The notes under the pieces were generated by a model that saw only the letters and a program-made list of their open reading frames with translations, made no database searches and had not been told where the DNA came from. From NCBI GenBank assembly GCA_020744225.1, contig JAGMWG010000006.1:1426001-1490000 (forward strand): a stretch of 64,000 nt of DNA, given 5' to 3'. Below are positions 49,260 to 60,740 of the stretch, piece by piece (positions within the stretch are counted from its first letter, which is position 1; each line of letters begins with the position of its first letter). This DNA is from Paraphoma chrysanthemicola. Lineage: Eukaryota; Ascomycota; Dothideomycetes; Pleosporales; Phaeosphaeriaceae. The position numbers and the translations under genes were made by a program.

Positions 49260-50097
49260 CGCAGTTTGACTTATTCCTTACGACGTGGCCAACACGCAGT
49301 CGACCAAGGGGCTCCAGAGAAAGGAGCGTTGTAGGTTTGTGTAGGGCGGGAAATTGAGAGCAGAGCGGTGGAAGCAGCGAGATGGAAAACGGGGAATGGG
49401 AAAGTTCAATTATCGAAATGCCAGCGAATCAGGTTGCGTGCCACAAGCCGGTCACGATCGGCCGACAGCCCTTGACCGTAATCGGAAATGCCACACGGAC
49501 GCATCTTGGCGCTTCCTGCACTGTTTGCGGTACAAAGTTCACTCGACACAGATAATACACGCAATGACCCACTCTGTCGTTTGCAAGTATGTCCAAGGTC
49601 TGCGTTGAGTATGCGGACTTCGTAACCCACATCAGGCAACGGCTTGATGGGGCTCTTTAAAGAACCTTGCTAGATCCCGCGGTGGACCCCGTACTGTGGC
49701 CTAACCGAGAGATTAGTGGCATTGGCGGCTTGCTCTGAACGTGATTGCCTTTACGCAAAAAGTGGCAGACAAGCGATCGACCCAAAAGTCGCTAGAGCGG
49801 CGACAATAACACAACAACGTCGGGTAAAATCCCAATGAAAGTGCGCATATATTCAAGGCACGCTTTACTATACTTATGTACGTCTTGGAAAGGACCCTTT
49901 CCGGTGTTTGTCGCGCTGCGTTGCTAAGAGTGGTCAAGCCAAGTTGCCGTTTTCCGTGGATTATTCTTCGGAAGGGCGCTTCATACACTGCCATGCATAC
50001 TTTACATTGAGGCTCCATTAGTCAATTTCTTTCCAGACGCCAAAGTCACCTGGCTTCTTCAAAGTTGGTGAGTTGGCGAGCTGCTTCAGGCGCAACA
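49260..50097. other. divergent promoter region between MFS and ATP-grasp genes
   Basis: About 840 bp shared by two divergent genes, so the pair could be co-regulated. Short frames without motifs. Confidence 0.5.
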
Positions 50098-51339
50098 ATG
50101 CAACGACAAGTTGCTATTTTGTACCAGGCACTGGAGCCTCCAATGATCAACGGTATCCAGAAACCAAAGAAGCCTGGCGGTAAAACATATAATTGCTTCA
50201 ATATGTACAACATTATTCACGTATGCAGGTTATCGAGACTCAGGTGCTGACATTGCCTTTGTCCTGAAATGTGGTAGCGAAACTGCCGTCGTCACCCCCA
50301 GAGGCGAACCTGATCCATCAAATGACGCAGACTGGTGCTTTCCTGACAACGAAGAGGGCATATTGGATGCGGTCAGTTTGCGCTCTTTGGCTATCAGATC
50401 GTGCAAGTAATTGTACTAACTTGACACACGAACATCAGATTCGAAAGGGCGCCACCCACTTGTGGGCGAACACAATTCTGTTCAAGGACCACCCACTCCA
50501 GAGCTCGAAAAGCTTGGAAAACAGCTTGGACACAATCTACGTAATTGGTCAGCCTCCATCGCTTGTCGAGACCTATGACGACAAAGCAGCTGTGTACAGA
50601 GTTCTTTTAGCCGAAGGAACCTTCACTGTGGCGAAATCAGTCACTGCTAAGATTGGTGAAGATGTCGTAAGAACTATAACGAATCTCGGCACGTCATTTC
50701 CAGTAGTTGCCAAGCCGGTGCGTGGCCGAGGCAGCCATGGTGTGATGCTGTGTCATAACGAAGAAGAGCTACGGGTCCATGCCACTGGCTTGTTCAAAGA
50801 GTCTTCGGAGATTATGGTGGAAGAGTATCTGAGTGGCGAAGAGGCCACTGTGACAGTAATGCCCCCTTCAGCATCTGAACCATCGTACCAAGCTCTTCCG
50901 ATAGTCACGCGATTCGACCATGTAAATGGCATTGCTCCGTACAATGGGGTCGTGGCTGTGACGGAAAACTCGAGAGTTGTTTCTGAAGATAGAGTTTCGG
51001 ATGATCCAGCGTATGGGCGAGCTGTTGAAGAGTGCGAGCGCGTTGCAGCCTTGTTGCGGGTCACGGCTCCTATCCGCATCGACATAAGACGCTTCAGTCC
51101 AGGGTCTTCGTTTGCTCTTTTCGATGTCAATATGAAGCCTGTAAGTCAGCACCTGACCGTACTTCCCGCCGAACTGAGGGGTTCTACAGAACATGACCGG
51201 GCCGGGCAGACCGGGGCGGGAGAATCAATCCAGTCTCACCGCAATGGCGGCTGAAGCAGCCGGGTGGGATTATTGTCGGTTACTACAGGAGATCATATCG
51301 TCAGCAATAGGGCTCCGCACATTGCGAGATATCAATTGA
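50098..51339 (+). CDS. ATP-grasp ligase, D-Ala-D-Ala-ligase/glutathione-synthetase-like
   Basis: Model: exons 50098-50179, 50229-50371, 50439-51140 and 51190-51339, 358 residues. The N-terminal domain has KKPGGYRDSGADIAF and a THLWANTILFKDHP segment. The ATP-grasp fold begins near 140: YDDKAAVYRVLLAE, FPVVAKPVRGRGSHGV (nucleotide-binding Lys), the metal-binding EEYLSGEEATVTV, and the DVNMKPNMTGPGRPGR loop with the last metal ligands. Enzymes of this type join a carboxyl-phosphate to an amine, for example making dipeptides. The substrate is unknown. Very similar domain order is common in bacteria, so transfer is possible but not shown. The gene is divergent from an MFS transporter and lies near an amino-acid transporter. 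Confidence 0.82.
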
Positions 51340-54026
51340 GTTTTGCCAAAGGCCGACAATATACGCCAGGCATTATGTCCAGCTTTGCGTGGCACACTGC
51401 ACTTTCGATGCCAGCCTCATTCTTTCGATCAAGACTGCCGCGCTTGATATGGAGGGTCTTTCTACGTTTTAAGTGATTTTCGAACTCCAAGATCACATCG
51501 TCTGGAAGCATGTCTCGTAACGCGAAGCTACGTTCCGCTCGATTTAGTACATAGACTGCTTGACATGTTGCCTGATCGTCAGACAGGACCTCAGAAATTT
51601 TAACGGCTTGACACTATGATACAATAGCATCATAATCATGTAGCCTTCGCAGCTGGACTTTTGACAGCAGTGTTGCATAACAAGCGTGACAGTCCATGAA
51701 GGTGTGTGCACTACCATGGCCTCATGTCGAGGTGCTAAGGACGCCTGCTGGAATGAGCATGAGGAATGTGATCAGTTGCGATGAAACTCATAGAAGACGA
51801 TGAACCAATATTTATTGATGGGTGCAATAGTCAAGCTAGCTCGTTAGAGGTGTCAACGTGAAGTAGGAGCCTTTCAGCTAGAGCATCATATTGCTTTCGT
51901 TCAAACTTATATACATGGGGAGAGCCATATGAATGTCTTTGCAGGTAGTAATTATATTGTGGCTACGCGCGCTCATGAGGCCTCAATAGCGCATATCTAC
52001 TCGACACCATACTGTCTTGCGTACTGAACAGCGTGTCGACCACGCTCGGCTGGAATTGTCTAGTTTCCCTGCAGAAATCGTCTCGAGTCATGCTTCAGCT
52101 TACTTCAGAGACCTCTGGTGTTACATTGCCATCGATTGTCCAAAGCTAATTACTGGAGGTGCTGCTACGTAGAACGCATGAACTTGCGAATATTAAGAAG
52201 ATCCTCGGTACTCTTTTGGGTAAAGGAAATGGGGTGCTGTTTCTGTAGTGCTAGAGTGTCGTCTTGACGCATGACATGACGCAAAACGTGGCTATTCCAT
52301 AATTCTCACCAATCGCTCCGTGTGCGTTTAATGCTGTGCATCCACGTCCTTCCGCATGCACGGATGGTACCATCTAAGGGCAAATGCATACTACGACCGC
52401 TACCATGTACGTCTCTCCTCGGCCCACACCCATCTTTGTGCGCTGTCATAAAACAGGGGCCTGAGAAGCGGCCTGCGACTTGCGGTCGCGCTGTCGATAA
52501 CATGCAACCTAGGAAGACATTAGCGGTACTGCGTCTTCATGGAAACTCATGTACGGCTGCAGGCTCAACTACTCCCGCCTTTGCATGTCAATAATGGCAA
52601 CATATGCTGATGGCACTCAAGCTTTCTCTTGGAAGTGTCGATGTTTGGTGATCCGGATGGACTCCGCGGTGGTGAGAGCGCATGACAATGCATGACAGCT
52701 GGTGACAGGGTAGTGGCTCCAAGCGAAGCCGATTGGGCGCTTCCGAAACGCTCTGGAGAGCACGCTTGGACAGAGCTTCATGCAGTAACCAATTGCCGAC
52801 GTTCGAGCGCTGGCTAGTCAGACTGATAGCGACAAGTAAATTGTACAAGGCCTGCTTGACTGGTTCTGCTGTATGCGTTCAACGACGCGAGTAGCGACAA
52901 CCGCTTGCCCTGACGCTTCATGTCCGCTACTTGCCACCCGAAGCGCTGTTCCACAGCACTCTGTTCGAATCCATTACTCGGTGCAAGCCAACTTCCAGGC
53001 TCATCGTCCCCGTGCGGGTTGTGCAGCGAACGCCGCTGAGGCTCTGCCCCTGCATCAACCTCTTGCTATCCGCCCACCCGAAGAAGCAAGTCCGCTTTGC
53101 TGACATGGCCGTTTCTGTCTCTCTCCCGTCGCGCTAACCCCTAGCGTTACGGTTTTATCTTTGAATAGCTACACGCAGTCGTTTCATGAGCGGGGCACCA
53201 GCACGGTCAGAACGACCAACGAGCGACAGGACTCCGAGACCATCAAGCTAATTCCTGGTCGAGTCAGTCTCAGGTGACAGCTTGCGCTGAATTAAGGATT
53301 TTCCATTGAGGGAAGTAATGCCGTGAAATCCTGGCTCTCGCGGAACTTGAAAAGGTCGGAAGCAAGAACGTGGTGGCAAGTGCAACAATGGCATTGTGGT
53401 GGTCAGGCAACTAGCCCTCTTTGATGCTCAGGTTCAGGTCCAGCAGAATCACATTTTTTTGCTGTTGTCAATTTCGAGGACCTACGCCAGTTTCCAGACT
53501 TCTGCGCTCGGCGGAGTCTAGTCATGGCCGTCGATTGTGTTGCCGATAAGTCTAAACGCCGTGATCAGGTACTCAACACCCCTGACGACAGATCAAACGG
53601 CTAGCCGTGTAGGCCTGCGGAGCGCGCGACAAGGAAGCATGGAGTCCCATTGAAGAGGTTTGTGGCTGAGTCGTTTCGACCGCTTGACTAGCCGACCAAT
53701 CCTTTCGAATTGTTTCGAACCGCCTGTTTCGGTGGCCATCCGCGGTGGAGTACATATAACTCCTTCTTTGTCCCTCTCGTTATGTCCAGTCCTCAAGCTT
53801 CACCTTCTTTCTTAGCTTTTTACATTCGTTCATTAACTTCAAGCCGACAAAGCACACTCGTTATTGCTTTGTCGCGTTGTGTAATAGAAACTATCCATTC
53901 CATCTGCCTATCATTTCACATTTTATCCTCACTCATTAAGCAGCGCTTTGACTTGCTTTCTCAAGACATCTCAAGGCAGCTTTCCTCAACATCTCGACCG
54001 GTCTATCCCAGCAAGGCATATACAAC
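51340..54026. other. gene-poor stretch, 2.7 kb, upstream of the CFEM gene
   Basis: The longest gene-free stretch in the window. Frames are all under 110 codons and have no motifs; sequence from 51500 to 52350 is AT-richer. I see no transposon ends, inverted repeats or tRNA. It could be a long promoter for the CFEM gene, a non-coding transcript, or decayed DNA. Confidence 0.5.
53751..53759 (+). promoter_or_regulatory. TATA-like element of the CFEM gene
   Basis: ACATATAAC lies about 270 bp before the ATG and is followed by a long pyrimidine-rich leader (53760-53860), a common layout for highly expressed fungal genes. No transcript data support it. Confidence 0.3.
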
Positions 54027-55904
54027 ATGAAACCAACTTATGCTTTTTTGGCGGGACTTGCCGCTCAGCAAGCGGCTGCCACCTGGAATCTATCTGGGAA
54101 ACCATTCAAGTCGCCTCAGTACGCCAACAACGAATGTAGCGATAAGCAGAAGAACGGATTCGATTGGTCGGACTTGAAAAACGGAGATTCAAACTTTCAG
54201 TATGGCGATTTCGATTTCTCAGCTGGGTGGAAGTGCGCCAATTCGGTTGGCAAACGCGATTTACTCTCCAAAAGGACATTTGGAAACAAGGCCATTGTCA
54301 ACAAGTGCTCAAAGGAGAAGCCGGCTTCATTTGGCTGCAACAAGAAAAAGGATGGGTTCAGCATCACCACCATCGACGTTTCCGTGGAATTCGATACCGA
54401 AGTCGACCTGCACTACACTATGACGGACGGCAGCATCTGCAAGCAAAAGTCAGTGTCCTGCAAAAAGGAAGGTAGCACTATTGAGAACACGCAATGCGGT
54501 GGAGCCAAGTCTGTCGACGTCTACCTTGGCAGCAAGCACAAGGGCGAGAAGACGGAATGCGAGATTGGCTTTCATCACATCGGTTTCGATTGCTCCCCTC
54601 CCAAGGAGTACAATCCACCCAGTCCCCCGCAAGGGCCACCTTCCTCTGCTCCAGTTGCCTCTAAGCCCGCTTCTACACCACCGCCAGCTGAATCGACAGC
54701 CCTGTCTTGCTACGGAGGCTCGTGCGAATCGCAGCCACCATCCAGTCCCAGCACGCCACCTGCTTGCGAGGGAGGAGCGTGCAGCCCACAATCAACACCA
54801 CTTGCGTCTTCCACCCCAGCCTCGTGCAATGGAGGTCCAGGCGAGGATTGTCCACCTGTTCAGACCCCACCAGTGCAGTCGACCCCAGCGGAGACACCGT
54901 ATCCTTCTTCGCCCCCTTTCTCCAACAGTTCCCTCCCTCTGCCCCCAACCTATGAGACCACCGAGGTTCCCCTTCCCAGCTATGAAGGCAGCACCGTCAC
55001 GCCCGTTCCAACCTCTTCAACTGTGGTGTCGTCGCCGCCATCGCAAGAAAGCTCAGCAGCTCCCTGCAATGGTGCATACGGAGAGTCTTGCGGGGCCTCG
55101 TCCACTCCACCTTCTCCTCCTGCTTCCAGCAACGGTGCCTCTGTCCCTCCACCGCCGCCATCCAGCGCGAAAACTCCGGTACCAGAGACATCTAGCGCGC
55201 CACCCTCGCAGTCTAGCTACCCGCCTTCAAGCTACCCACCGCCCACGGTGGGCAATGTTCTCCCCAACTGCATGAACACTTGGCTACAGATTAGCACAGA
55301 GGATTGCAAAGACAACACTGCGGCTGACTGCTACTGCAAAAACGCCAAATTCACCAAGAACGTCATCGACTGTGTGCAAGCATGGTGCGAGACTGACGAG
55401 GAAACTAAGTCGACACTGCAGTATCTCGTGGGCATTTGCGCTCAATATGTCCCGGAGAACCCTAGCCTGGTTGAGGACTGCCCGAACGACACCTTCAATC
55501 CTCCCTCTACCCCCACTGGCGGTGCCGGCTCCACGGGCGTGCCTCTTAACACTCCTGCTGCGAGCATCACGCCCACACCGAGCAAGCCGGTCACGACCAT
55601 CGTCTACGGTTCCACGTCTCTTACGGTACCTCAGGTTCACTTCACCACCGAGACTCCCGTAGCGGGCGCGACGCCTACCGCTCCTGTAGGACTGGTCCCT
55701 GGCGTTGCGCCTCCACAGACACCAGCTACAACCACGGTGGCTCCTTACCCGATTCCCTCGACGCTGAAGCCCAGCTTCCAGCCAACCGGTACTGGTGCTA
55801 TCCGTCCATCATCTCCAGCCCAATTCACTGGAGCGGCCTCGCCGAGCCGTGTTGAAGCCAAGCACGTTGTTTTGGCTGCTGCATTGGCGTTCTTCGCCTT
55901 GTAA
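54027..55904 (+). CDS. secreted CFEM-domain protein with GPI-anchor signal
   Basis: One uninterrupted exon, 625 residues. Signal peptide 1-18 (MKPTYAFLAGLAAQQAAA). Residues 20-195 form a Cys-containing globular region with DFDFSAGWKC, SFGCNKKKDGF and FHHIGFDCSP. From about 196 to 405 a Pro/Ser/Thr-rich, probably O-glycosylated linker carries four short Cys-Gly repeats (SCYGGSCES, ACEGGACSP, SCNGGPGEDC, PCNGAYGESC). The CFEM-like eight-Cys domain is at about 409-480: LPNCMNTWLQISTEDCKDNTAADCYCKN, IDCVQAWCETDEE, VGICAQYV, VEDCPND. The tail ends in a hydrophobic GPI signal (AKHVVLAAALAFFAL). CFEM proteins sit in cell wall or membrane; some bind haem, others act in infection. Which applies here is not visible. 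Confidence 0.9.
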   Translation: MKPTYAFLAGLAAQQAAATWNLSGKPFKSPQYANNECSDKQKNGFDWSDLKNGDSNFQYGDFDFSAGWKCANSVGKRDLLSKRTFGNKAIVNKCSKEKPASFGCNKKKDGFSITTIDVSVEFDTEVDLHYTMTDGSICKQKSVSCKKEGSTIENTQCGGAKSVDVYLGSKHKGEKTECEIGFHHIGFDCSPPKEYNPPSPPQGPPSSAPVASKPASTPPPAESTALSCYGGSCESQPPSSPSTPPACEGGACSPQSTPLASSTPASCNGGPGEDCPPVQTPPVQSTPAETPYPSSPPFSNSSLPLPPTYETTEVPLPSYEGSTVTPVPTSSTVVSSPPSQESSAAPCNGAYGESCGASSTPPSPPASSNGASVPPPPPSSAKTPVPETSSAPPSQSSYPPSSYPPPTVGNVLPNCMNTWLQISTEDCKDNTAADCYCKNAKFTKNVIDCVQAWCETDEETKSTLQYLVGICAQYVPENPSLVEDCPNDTFNPPSTPTGGAGSTGVPLNTPAASITPTPSKPVTTIVYGSTSLTVPQVHFTTETPVAGATPTAPVGLVPGVAPPQTPATTTVAPYPIPSTLKPSFQPTGTGAIRPSSPAQFTGAASPSRVEAKHVVLAAALAFFAL

Positions 55905-56459
55905 TCACCCTCTCAATCTACCACTGTACATTTTCTTTGTGTCTCCTGTCTGATTAGCATTTGTTGCGGGTAATGTGGGCTTCAAGAAGCATGTAATCGA
56001 GCAAACAGTTTAGTCTTTCTAGAAACTTGTGTATAGATAATCTCAGTAGTCTAAGACTAGCCACGCAACTGCGTATCTTCCGCACTCGCAGGCCCGCAGG
56101 CCAGCATATCCATTGTGCAAGTGATTGTCGCAGTCATGGCTACGTGATCGCATGGTACGTTGACAATTCCGATGTGACATCTCGCTCGCTACACAACCGC
56201 ACACAATAATATGCATGCAGCGGGGATAATTCTACAAGGTAATAGGGCTCTAACTTACGCATACAGTAGCTAATTAGAAGGTCTAAAGTCATCGAGGATT
56301 GTGCTGAAGACGGCGATGTGCTTGAAAGTGGCCGTGCACGAGCTTGCCTCGAAACAAAGTAAGCGACGTCATTGCGGGTAGGCGCATTATCCTGGGTGTG
56401 ATCACTTTGCAAAGCAAATAACCGCTGTGCTCTTCCTCCGGCGCCAACGCGGCGTTACC
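55905..56459. other. spacer between CFEM gene and NCA2
   Basis: 3' UTR of the CFEM gene and promoter of NCA2. Nothing else is seen. Confidence 0.5.
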
Positions 56460-58550
56460 ATGTCTTTTGTGGTCGAGTAGGTCAATCTAGCTTCCTGTCG
56501 ACTGCTCTGGGAACTCCGCCGCTGACCTCAGACCAGCCAGATTCGGCGCATAGACAGCCAGCTGGACCGGCTGCAGCTGTCGACAACGCGAGGCGGCGGG
56601 CGCTTTGCGACTCTGACGGCAGAAGAGGCCCACGACCCCACCAAGTCGGCGCGCATTGCACACCTGCAGACCCTGATCAAGAGCCTGTCGACCACGGCAA
56701 GCTCCAAGTCGAGCCTTGTGCCCGCGTACCGCATCACCGAGGCCCTGCAGCGCGCAGACCTGTCGAGCAGCTGCACGACGTGCTCAAACTGGTTTGCACA
56801 AGATGGCGAGGGCGTCCGCGACGATGCAAGCTATGAGCACGAGCTCGAGTGGCTGTTGCTGAGCAAGGCCACCACCCAGGCGTACGGCCAGGTCCTCAAC
56901 ACAATTCTCGAGCAGACAATCCCCCTCGAGGACGACATCTGGTACTGGGACGATGTCCTCAGCACCTACCGCTTTGCCGGCCTGTATTCGGTACAGACGT
57001 CGCCTCTTCGCCTGTGGAGGTGGTCTCAAGAAATCTACCACGATGTTCGCTCCAGAGGAGGTCACCTTGCTGATGGCTGGAGCCAGTTTTACGCCCTAGT
57101 CAAGACGTCTGTGCGGGAGCGGAGTATCGCCAACATACAGCGGCGGGTCGTGAGCCCCCTGGCATTGGTGCGAAACGAGGGAAGGCGGAAACGCAAGGCG
57201 CTGAGACGAATCCGGCTGGTGAATGCCAATGCCCTGGGTGTGCTACTTGGTGAGGGTTTGAGCAACGACAGGTAGGCCAATTGTGCGAGCTATTCGCTTC
57301 GAAAGCTAAACTTTCCTAGCATTGAAGGGGATGGCACCCAGACGCCGGGTCTCTTTGGTGCGCAGGACAACAATCACAGATGGAAGAGTGTCGTGTCCAA
57401 AAGTATTGCATTAATGGACGCTGTCATCCAGAGTGTCAATGCTGCAGAGCTCTCAGTCGATAAGTTTGACGACTCGGTTGCAAGCATCACACAGGATGAT
57501 CATTACTACGAATTGCACGAGCCTTCTGGCGAGCGAACAGCAACAACCTTGAAGCCCGCAGATGTCGCCGAGCGCCTGCAGTACCTGCTGGAACATGCCT
57601 TGCCCACTTACACGACGAGCTTCAGTGCAGTTGTAGCAGAGAATGGCCGACCATCCCGGCTCATTCGCTACTGGCTGCCCGCAACCATTTTCTTGGTCTC
57701 GTCAACAACGATTTTCCGCCTTGTCCTCAACAGGAAGCAAGAGATCATTACGTGGATACAGGAGTTCGGTCACACCGTCATCGATTTCTGGTCCAATTGG
57801 GTGGTCGAGCCGGCGAAGAAGGTGATTGGCACTATTCGACACGACGAAGACAGCGAGGTATCCATTATGAGCAAGCGAAGCCTTGAGGCTGACCGGGCGA
57901 GCCTCGAGCGCATGGTGATTGATTTTGCAGTCAAGAACCCCGAAGGACCGGCATTGAACGAGTCGCAGATCGCAGAGATTCGAGCCAAGGTGAGAGAAGG
58001 AGACCTGACAACCGTGTTGAAGTCGTACGAAAAGGACATACAGAGTCCAGTCAAGGGTGCCATAGTGGGTAACTTGGCCAGCGCACTACTCATCCAGATA
58101 CAGAAGACCAAAGTGGACGTCGAAGTAGCCATGAGTGGGATTGATAGTATACTGAAGAGCCAAGAACTGTTATTCGGCTTCATTGGCTTGACTCCTGGTG
58201 TCCTTGTCAGCGTTGGCGTGTACCGGTGGCTGAGGGGCGCGTTCAGCAGTCGCAAAGGTGTGCAGCAGTGGGCACGACAAGGCAAGCTTCTGCTCATTCT
58301 GCGCAACATCGACCGCATCCTCACGGGCGCCACTCCGACCGACTTTGGCGAGATCTCATACAAGGACCATGGGCTCCTATTATGCGAGGTGCATCTGCTG
58401 AGGCAGGCAGCCAGTGGGATCTTGCCCCGACGCATCTTCCACGACTTCTTGGTGGAAGTGGACGAGCTCGTGGATGTGAGGAGCGGGCTGGAGAGGCAGC
58501 AAAAAGTGGTAGAGCGCATTCGGTGGGCATATTCCAAGTGGTTCACATAA
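56460..58550 (+). CDS. NCA2: nuclear control of ATPase protein 2 (NCA2)
   Basis: Model: exons 56460-56476, 56537-57271 and 57320-58550, 660 residues. The first coding exon is only 17 nt and gives MSFVVD; it was chosen because it joins to QIRRIDSQLDRL in the phase-2 frame, the usual family start. Two membrane segments are visible: about 365-385 (YWLPATIFLVSSTTIFRLVL) and about 535-555 (LFGFIGLTPGVLVSVGVYRWL). The C-terminal block with LRNIDRILTG and GLLLCEVHLLRQAA is the conserved NCA2 region. In yeast Nca2, with Nca3, affects expression of mitochondrial ATP synthase subunits 6 and 8 and resides in the mitochondrial outer membrane. The gene runs in the same direction as SEC4. Confidence 0.9.
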
Positions 58551-59001
58551 AGGACACTGCGCTGCAGCGCAGTGGATGCGTGCAGACGCCGGCTTCAGAG
58601 CGACGGTGGACACATGTACATGAGCGAAACAATCGCATGCTTCAATTTAAGCTTAGAACTGTTGCCCGTGACGTGGGTAGTTAGTAAGCGAAAGCAGGAA
58701 GTGTGGCAGTGACTAGGTGACGGCACCAAGTGACGGCGCTTGATGGCTTGGCGGTGGCCGCAACAACGTCAACGCCCGCCCGGACGCAGCCACGGCATCG
58801 CTCCCCAAACGCCGACATTGTGCTGCCTGCGCCGCCCTGTGACCACCAAAGCACCACCCTCGACGTCTGCACACCTCCTCCGCACCCATCGCCCGCTCCA
58901 CTGCCCCCTCTACGCACATCAGCCCGTCCCAGCACCAGCCGCGCCCGTCCTCCTCCGCCTCGAACGTCGATAACGCAGCCGCGGGCTCTACACAGCTCAA
59001 T
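58551..59001. other. spacer between NCA2 and the Rab GTPase
   Basis: 3' UTR of NCA2 and the pyrimidine-rich leader/promoter of the Rab gene. The overlapping short frames are shadow frames of C-rich leader. Confidence 0.5.
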
Positions 59002-59824
59002 ATGGCGGGAACAAGAAACTACGATTTCCTTGTAAGCACAAACGGGTACCTTGCACTGCCCGGTCCCTCTTGCGCTGCACATTTGACTGGCACCCACCCG
59101 CCCCAGCACACCGCCGCTGCCTCGACTGACGCTCTACTGACGCCTCCACGCAGATCAAGCTCCTGTTGATAGGCGACTCGGGCGTGGGAAAGTCGTGCTG
59201 TCTGCTGCGGTTCAGCGAAGATTCCTTCACACCGTCCTTCATCACCACCATTGGCATAGACTTCAAGATCCGCACCATCGAGCTCGACGGCAAGCGCGTG
59301 AAGCTGCAGATATGGGACACGGCCGGCCAAGAGCGCTTCCGCACCATCACCACGGCATACTATAGAGGCGCCATGGGTATTCTGCTCGTCTACGACGTCA
59401 CGGACGAGAGGAGCTTCAACAGTACGTCGCACCCTTCGCACGCAGGCAACGTCAGATTGCGCTTCGAGATCCCCCCACTAATACTAATGCTGTCGCAGAC
59501 ATCCGCACATGGTTCTCCAACGTAGAGCAACACGCAACTGAGGGTGTTAACAAAATTCTCATTGGCAACAAGTGTGACTGGGAAGAGAAGCGCGCAGTCT
59601 CCACGGAACAGGGCCAAGCACTCGCAGACGAACTCGGCATTCCTTTCCTCGAAGTTTCCGCGAAGAGCAACATCAATGTCGACAAGGCCTTCTATTCCCT
59701 CGCCGGCGATATCAAGAAGCGATTGATAGACAGCGCGCGAACGGACCCGGCCGCAGGCCCCAAGGTGGATGTCGGACAGGCAGGCGACGCAAATGGCGGT
59801 GGTATGGGCGGGAAGTGCTGCTGA
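59002..59824 (+). CDS. SEC4: Rab GTPase, SEC4/Rab8 type
   Basis: Model: exons 59002-59031, 59154-59421 and 59499-59824, 207 residues. All G motifs are present: GDSGVGKSC (P-loop), TTIGIDFKIR (switch I), WDTAGQERFRT (switch II), GNKCD and EVSAKS. The C-terminus GGKCC is a double geranylgeranylation site. The switch I/II sequence and YYRGAMGILLVYDVTDERSF place it with Sec4/Rab8, which directs post-Golgi vesicles to the growing tip by way of the exocyst. The short first exon (MAGTRNYDFL) is normal for this group. The Rab family is certain; Sec4 against other exocytic Rabs is likely. Confidence 0.94.
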
Positions 59825-60740
59825 AGGATCGCATCATCGACGAACGCTCCGACGAACCCGAAGTAGAGAAGCTTTACTACCACTAGGCATTGCTCCGGGT
59901 ATGATTGAGGGCGCTTTGGTCGCACGGTGACGACCATATGAGCCGATGCATCGGGCTGGGGTGACTTCGAGAGTGGCAGCAGACTGGGAGGCTATACGAT
60001 ACCACACGACTTCGCCTCTGGAGGCGTGGCTACTTGGGCGTCACGTCAATTTCTCTTGGTTCACAGGCGTTTTGCGAGAACGGCTTCCATCTACATTACG
60101 TTGTAATGCCATTTTGTACATGCATATAGCAACCTTTTAACATCCTGATCTTCCCGCGACCAAAGAGTGCTGCTATGAGTCCTAGTCACTGTATCTATCA
60201 TGTGGGCAAACTGAGCAAAGCTCACTGCAAAGCCCTGCACACAGAACATGATGACGTGAATCACCTTGCATTGAATGTAAACACTGGTGGTGGCCGTCGT
60301 GCTGTCCGCGCAATTTTATATCTCCGCTGTTCACAAGTAGATGAAGACGAGATGCCCATCTGAGACGAAAATCACGTGCCATCATGCAACCGGAAGGATT
60401 CACCGGTGGCCTACCGTACATGGAAAGCCCCACGAGTATCTGGCTGTGGTGAGCGTTGGTGTCTGGAAGTCCAAAGTCGATTGTACTTAAATCTCGATCT
60501 ACACCAAGACAAGTCTTGGTTCAGGGACAAATCGCCGAATTCGGAAAATCCCAATTCCTGACTTGATCCTAGCTAGAGTGTCGCCATTTCGATAATAATG
60601 CGTCAAGACATCAACCATTCCATAGTTGCTCTGAAAGCCCACACCATGATCGAGCCCCATTACGGTGTCAGCGCTTTTCACCAAATCTGCGTGCATGAAC
60701 ACAAGCGCTATGAAAATAGTTCTAGCTCAATGCCCAAGCA
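59825..60740. other. convergent intergenic stretch
   Basis: About 0.9 kb between the 3' ends of SEC4 and the second MFS gene. Frames here (such as 60182-60433) are shadows without motifs. Confidence 0.5.
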
